This document shows positions 7,149 through 9,592 of a DNA stretch of 9,592 nucleotides, in pieces (position 1 is the stretch's first letter; every line of letters begins with the position of its first letter). Made by a program: the position numbers and the translations under genes. Origin of the DNA: Spirochaetia bacterium (GTDB lineage Bacteria; Spirochaetota; Spirochaetia; PWKH01); contig SKXS01000119.1 in the NCBI GenBank assembly GCA_007128345.1, positions 1 to 9,592 of the forward strand, given 5' to 3'. Below the pieces are notes generated by a model that saw nothing but the letters and a program-made list of their open reading frames with translations, did not search any database and was not told the DNA's origin.

Positions 7149-7642
7149 TAATCCATACCTCCCTGCCTGATGTAGTGTATCAGTCCGTCCGCCTTGATGA
7201 GCTCCTGCATGAACTCGGGGAAGGGTTCGGCCTTCCAGCTCTCCTGCGTGCTCAAGTTGGTGATGGTACCGGTGTCAAAGTCAACCTCCACCTCATCCCC
7301 GGAGGCTATCCCCGAAGCAGCTTCAGGGCACTCCAGGATCGGAAGCCCGATGTTCAGCGCGTTGCGGTAGAATATACGGGCAAAGGTGCAGGCAATAACG
7401 CACGATATTCCCGAAGCCTTGATGGCTATCGGTGCGTGCTCGCGGGATGAACCGCACCCGAAGTTTTTATCTGCAACGATGATGTCTCCCTTCTTGACCT
7501 GGGTGATGAAGGCTTCGTCGATATCCTCCATACAGTGCTGGGCCAGCTCCTTAGGGTCGGAGGTGTTCAGGTACCGTGCAGGTATAATGACGTCGGTATC
7601 CACATTGTCGCCGTAGCGAAATACGCTTCCTTTAGCTTTCAT
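7148..7642 (-). CDS. leuD: 3-isopropylmalate dehydratase, small subunit
   Basis: This 164-residue swivel domain of the aconitase superfamily completes the isopropylmalate isomerase active site with LeuC. It should also act on citramalate in the route begun by CimA. Motifs are GDNVDTDVIIPARYLNTSD (11-29), including the substrate loop YLNT (24-27), and NFGCGSSREHAPIAIKASG (60-78) with the substrate-binding Ser-Ser-Arg. It is the short form that partners the roughly 420-residue LeuC, rather than the roughly 200-residue E. coli form. The start lies 11 bases inside the end of leuC, preceded by GGGAGG, so the two subunits are probably coupled in translation to keep them equal. Confidence 0.95.
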   Translation of the reverse strand: MKAKGSVFRYGDNVDTDVIIPARYLNTSDPKELAQHCMEDIDEAFITQVKKGDIIVADKNFGCGSSREHAPIAIKASGISCVIACTFARIFYRNALNIGLPILECPEAASGIASGDEVEVDFDTGTITNLSTQESWKAEPFPEFMQELIKADGLIHYIRQGGMD

Positions 7643-8927
7643 CGGCTTGGTTCCTCCCTATAGTATGATCCAGTGCGTCCGGTCCGGTGATCTTCCCGGT
7701 GAGCGCGGAAGCTGCCGCTACCGCGGGGCTTGCGAGATAGACCTCCGACTTGGGATGGCCCATACGGCCTACAAAGTTCCGGTTGGTGGTGGCCACTGCC
7801 CGCTCACCTTCCGCCAGGATGCCCATGTGCCCGCCCAGGCATGGACCGCAGGTCGGCGTGCTCACCGCCGCGCCGGCATCCACGAAGATCTCCAGGAGTC
7901 CCTCCTGGAGTGCCTGCTTCCAGATCTTCTGGGTGGCGGGGAATATGATGAGCCGCATGCCCTTGGCAGCCTTCCTCCCCTTGAGGATCGAAGCGGCAAT
8001 GCGCAGATCCTCAATCCGCCCGTTAGTGCACGACCCGATGACTACCTGGTCAATCGGCACATCCCCAACCTCGTCAATGGTCCGGGTGTTATCCGGGAGG
8101 TGGGGGAAGGAGACGGTGGGGCGAAGCGATGCGAGGTCAATGACATACTCCCGGACATACTCGGCATCATCGTCAGGCGCGTACGCGGTGTAGGAACGGT
8201 CCGCATGCTCAGCCAGGTAGCTGATGGTCTTGTGATCCACAGGGAATATGCCGTTCTTTGCTCCCGCCTCTATGGCCATGTTGGCCATGGTAAACCGGTC
8301 GTCCATGGAGAGGTGGGCGATGCCGTCCCCGGCAAATTCCATGGAGCTGTAGAGAGCGCCGTCAACGCCGATCATCCCGATGATATGGAGGATGATGTCC
8401 TTCCCGCTGACCCATTGCGACGGCTTCCCCGTGAGGGTGAACTTGATCGCGGGGGGAACCTTGAACCATGCCTTCCCGACAGCCATGCCCGCAGCCATGT
8501 CCGTGCTGCCCACCCCGGTGGAGAAGGCGCCCAAAGCTCCGTATGTGCAGGTATGTGAATCGGCCCCGATGACTACTTCACCGGCTGCGACCAGCCCCTT
8601 TTCAGGCAGCAGCGCATGCTCAATTCCCATTTCCCCTATCTCAAAATAGTGCTCAATCCCCTGCCGCTTTGAGAACTCCCTGATCATCTTGCACTGTTCA
8701 GCGCTCTTAATATCCTTGTTGGGAGTAAAGTGATCCGGCACAATTGCTACTTTTGCGGTATCAAACACCTTGTCGATGCCAATCTTCTCAAATTCCCTGA
8801 CAGCAACCGGTGCGGTTATGTCATTGCCGAGCACCATGTCGACTTCAGCTAGGATGAGCTGTCCGGCTCTGACCTCCTGTTTCCCTGCGTGTGCTGCCAG
8901 AATTTTCTGCGTCATAGTCATTCCCAT
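7632..8927 (-). CDS. leuC: 3-isopropylmalate dehydratase, large subunit
   Basis: This 431-residue [4Fe-4S] aconitase-family subunit, with LeuD, isomerises 2- to 3-isopropylmalate and probably (R)-citramalate to 3-methylmalate. Cluster ligands are Cys300 (GSCTNGR) plus Cys360 and Cys363 (TCGPC). Other family blocks are VPDHFTPNKD (63-72), GADSHTCTYGALGAFSTGVG (121-140) and NRNFVGRMG (382-390). At about 430 residues it is the compact archaeal/HacA-like form found in many anaerobes, shorter than the 466-residue E. coli enzyme. The first ATG has AAGGAG nine bases upstream and is preferred over the in-frame ATGs at codons 3 and 5. It starts 16 bases after cimA. The homoaconitase branch is similar in sequence, but neighbours support the leucine/citramalate role. 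Confidence 0.95.
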   Translation of the reverse strand: MGMTMTQKILAAHAGKQEVRAGQLILAEVDMVLGNDITAPVAVREFEKIGIDKVFDTAKVAIVPDHFTPNKDIKSAEQCKMIREFSKRQGIEHYFEIGEMGIEHALLPEKGLVAAGEVVIGADSHTCTYGALGAFSTGVGSTDMAAGMAVGKAWFKVPPAIKFTLTGKPSQWVSGKDIILHIIGMIGVDGALYSSMEFAGDGIAHLSMDDRFTMANMAIEAGAKNGIFPVDHKTISYLAEHADRSYTAYAPDDDAEYVREYVIDLASLRPTVSFPHLPDNTRTIDEVGDVPIDQVVIGSCTNGRIEDLRIAASILKGRKAAKGMRLIIFPATQKIWKQALQEGLLEIFVDAGAAVSTPTCGPCLGGHMGILAEGERAVATTNRNFVGRMGHPKSEVYLASPAVAAASALTGKITGPDALDHTIGRNQADES

Positions 8928-8943
8928 ATCTTACGGCTCCTTG

Positions 8944-9592
8944 TTAAAAGTAGGCACTCATTTTCCGCTCTATCTCTTTGAGCAGTTTATAGTCCATAGA
9001 ATCCACCAGGGCAATCCAGCTCGCCTCTATGATATCCGTGGATACCCCTACCGTGGTCCATGAGTCGTCCCCGTCGGTGGACTCAATGAGCACCCGTACC
9101 CGGGATGCGGTGGCCTCCCTGGAGTCCAGCACTCGCACCTTGTAGTCCGTCAGGTGGACGCTCTTCAGGGACGGGTAGAATACCTCCAGGGCTTTGCGCA
9201 GGGCTTTGTCGAGGGCATTCACCGGCCCGTCTCCCTGGGCTGCGGTTATCTCCTCAGTGCCGTCCACCTTGATTTTCAAAATCGCCGCGTTGCTGGTATT
9301 CTGATCATCCGTGGGATGTTCCCCGATGATCCTGAAGTGATCAAGCTCGAAGAACGGACGGTACTTGCCCAGGTGCTTGCGGATGACCATATCAAAGGAG
9401 CTTTCCGCGCCTTCGAACTGGTAGCCCTCCTTTTCCATCTCCTTGAGCCGCTCAATGATCTCCTTGGTCTGCGGAGAATCCTTGGTCAGTTCCGGTGAAA
9501 CCTTCTGGATGCGCTTGAGTACCATGCTTCTTCCTGCCACTTCGCTCATGAGCAGGCGGCGCTCGTTGCCCACAAGTTCCGGGTTTACATGC
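8944..9592 (-). CDS. cimA: citramalate synthase, C-terminal part (runs off the window)
   Basis: The last 215 residues of a LeuA/CimA/NifV-family enzyme are present; the frame remains open to the right edge, so the start and the catalytic TIM barrel are outside. CimA condenses acetyl-CoA with pyruvate to (R)-citramalate, the first step of threonine-independent isoleucine synthesis. Visible residues begin HVNPELVGNERRLLMSEVAGRS, which fits the long citramalate synthase type better than LeuA. GYQFEGAESSF (56-66) follows, a typical block of the same type. The rest is a LeuA-type dimerisation and feedback domain with AAQGDGPVNALDKALRKAL at 117-135. That domain usually binds the end product (isoleucine in CimA), so feedback inhibition is likely. 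The gene stops 16 bases before leuC and heads the part of the operon seen here. 2-Isopropylmalate or homocitrate synthase are less likely alternatives. Confidence 0.88.
   Translation of the reverse strand, partial: HVNPELVGNERRLLMSEVAGRSMVLKRIQKVSPELTKDSPQTKEIIERLKEMEKEGYQFEGAESSFDMVIRKHLGKYRPFFELDHFRIIGEHPTDDQNTSNAAILKIKVDGTEEITAAQGDGPVNALDKALRKALEVFYPSLKSVHLTDYKVRVLDSREATASRVRVLIESTDGDDSWTTVGVSTDIIEASWIALVDSMDYKLLKEIERKMSAYF

Noticed and set aside
7647..8558. Plus-strand open frame of 303 codons opposite leuC
   Set aside because: Same reason: antisense of leuC, low-information Gly/Arg/Asp-rich product, no plausible start signal.

Overview
The window carries most of one branched-chain amino acid (BCAA) biosynthesis operon on the minus strand. 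It is bordered on the left by a small, extremely acidic minus-strand gene and a plus-strand peptide-binding lipoprotein gene. The coding is dense and moderately GC-rich, with strong AGGAGG-type ribosome sites and ATG starts. The lipoprotein has a short spirochaete-like lipobox and a C-terminus of the kind seen in spirochaetal OppA proteins. The LeuC/LeuD/IlvB proteins are of the type common in Clostridia, Spirochaetes and related anaerobes. An anaerobic or facultative bacterium, perhaps a member of Spirochaetota, is my best guess; this is inference from motif style only.

Layout, left to right: 1-201 is an AT-rich leader with a weak hairpin and a candidate promoter. 202-1446 (+) encodes a lipid-anchored, oligopeptide-binding (SBP family 5) protein with a long Pro/Glu linker; it appears to lack about 190 residues from its middle. 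1476-1505 is a perfect 10-bp hairpin lying between convergent genes, likely a shared terminator. 1550-1723 (-) encodes a 57-residue protein with 31 Asp/Glu and no Lys/Arg/His. From 1830 to the right edge, all on the minus strand and transcribed right to left, come cimA (3' part only), leuC, leuD, leuB, ilvE, ilvD and ilvB.

The seven operon genes work as follows. CimA condenses pyruvate and acetyl-CoA to citramalate. LeuCD isomerises it and LeuB oxidises and decarboxylates it to 2-oxobutyrate, giving threonine-independent isoleucine synthesis; the same LeuCD and LeuB serve leucine synthesis. IlvB makes acetolactate and acetohydroxybutyrate, IlvD dehydrates the dihydroxy acids, and IlvE transaminates the keto acids to Val, Leu and Ile. 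The genes overlap or are separated by at most 16 bases, indicating one transcript with translational coupling. Ketol-acid reductoisomerase (ilvC), the acetolactate synthase small subunit (ilvN) and 2-isopropylmalate synthase (leuA) are absent from the window and must be elsewhere or upstream.

Most of the window is ordinary core metabolism. I see no new defence, mobile or RNA system, no tRNA or rRNA, no IS element and no CRISPR. The two items deserving a second look are the internally shortened binding protein and the hyperacidic small protein.
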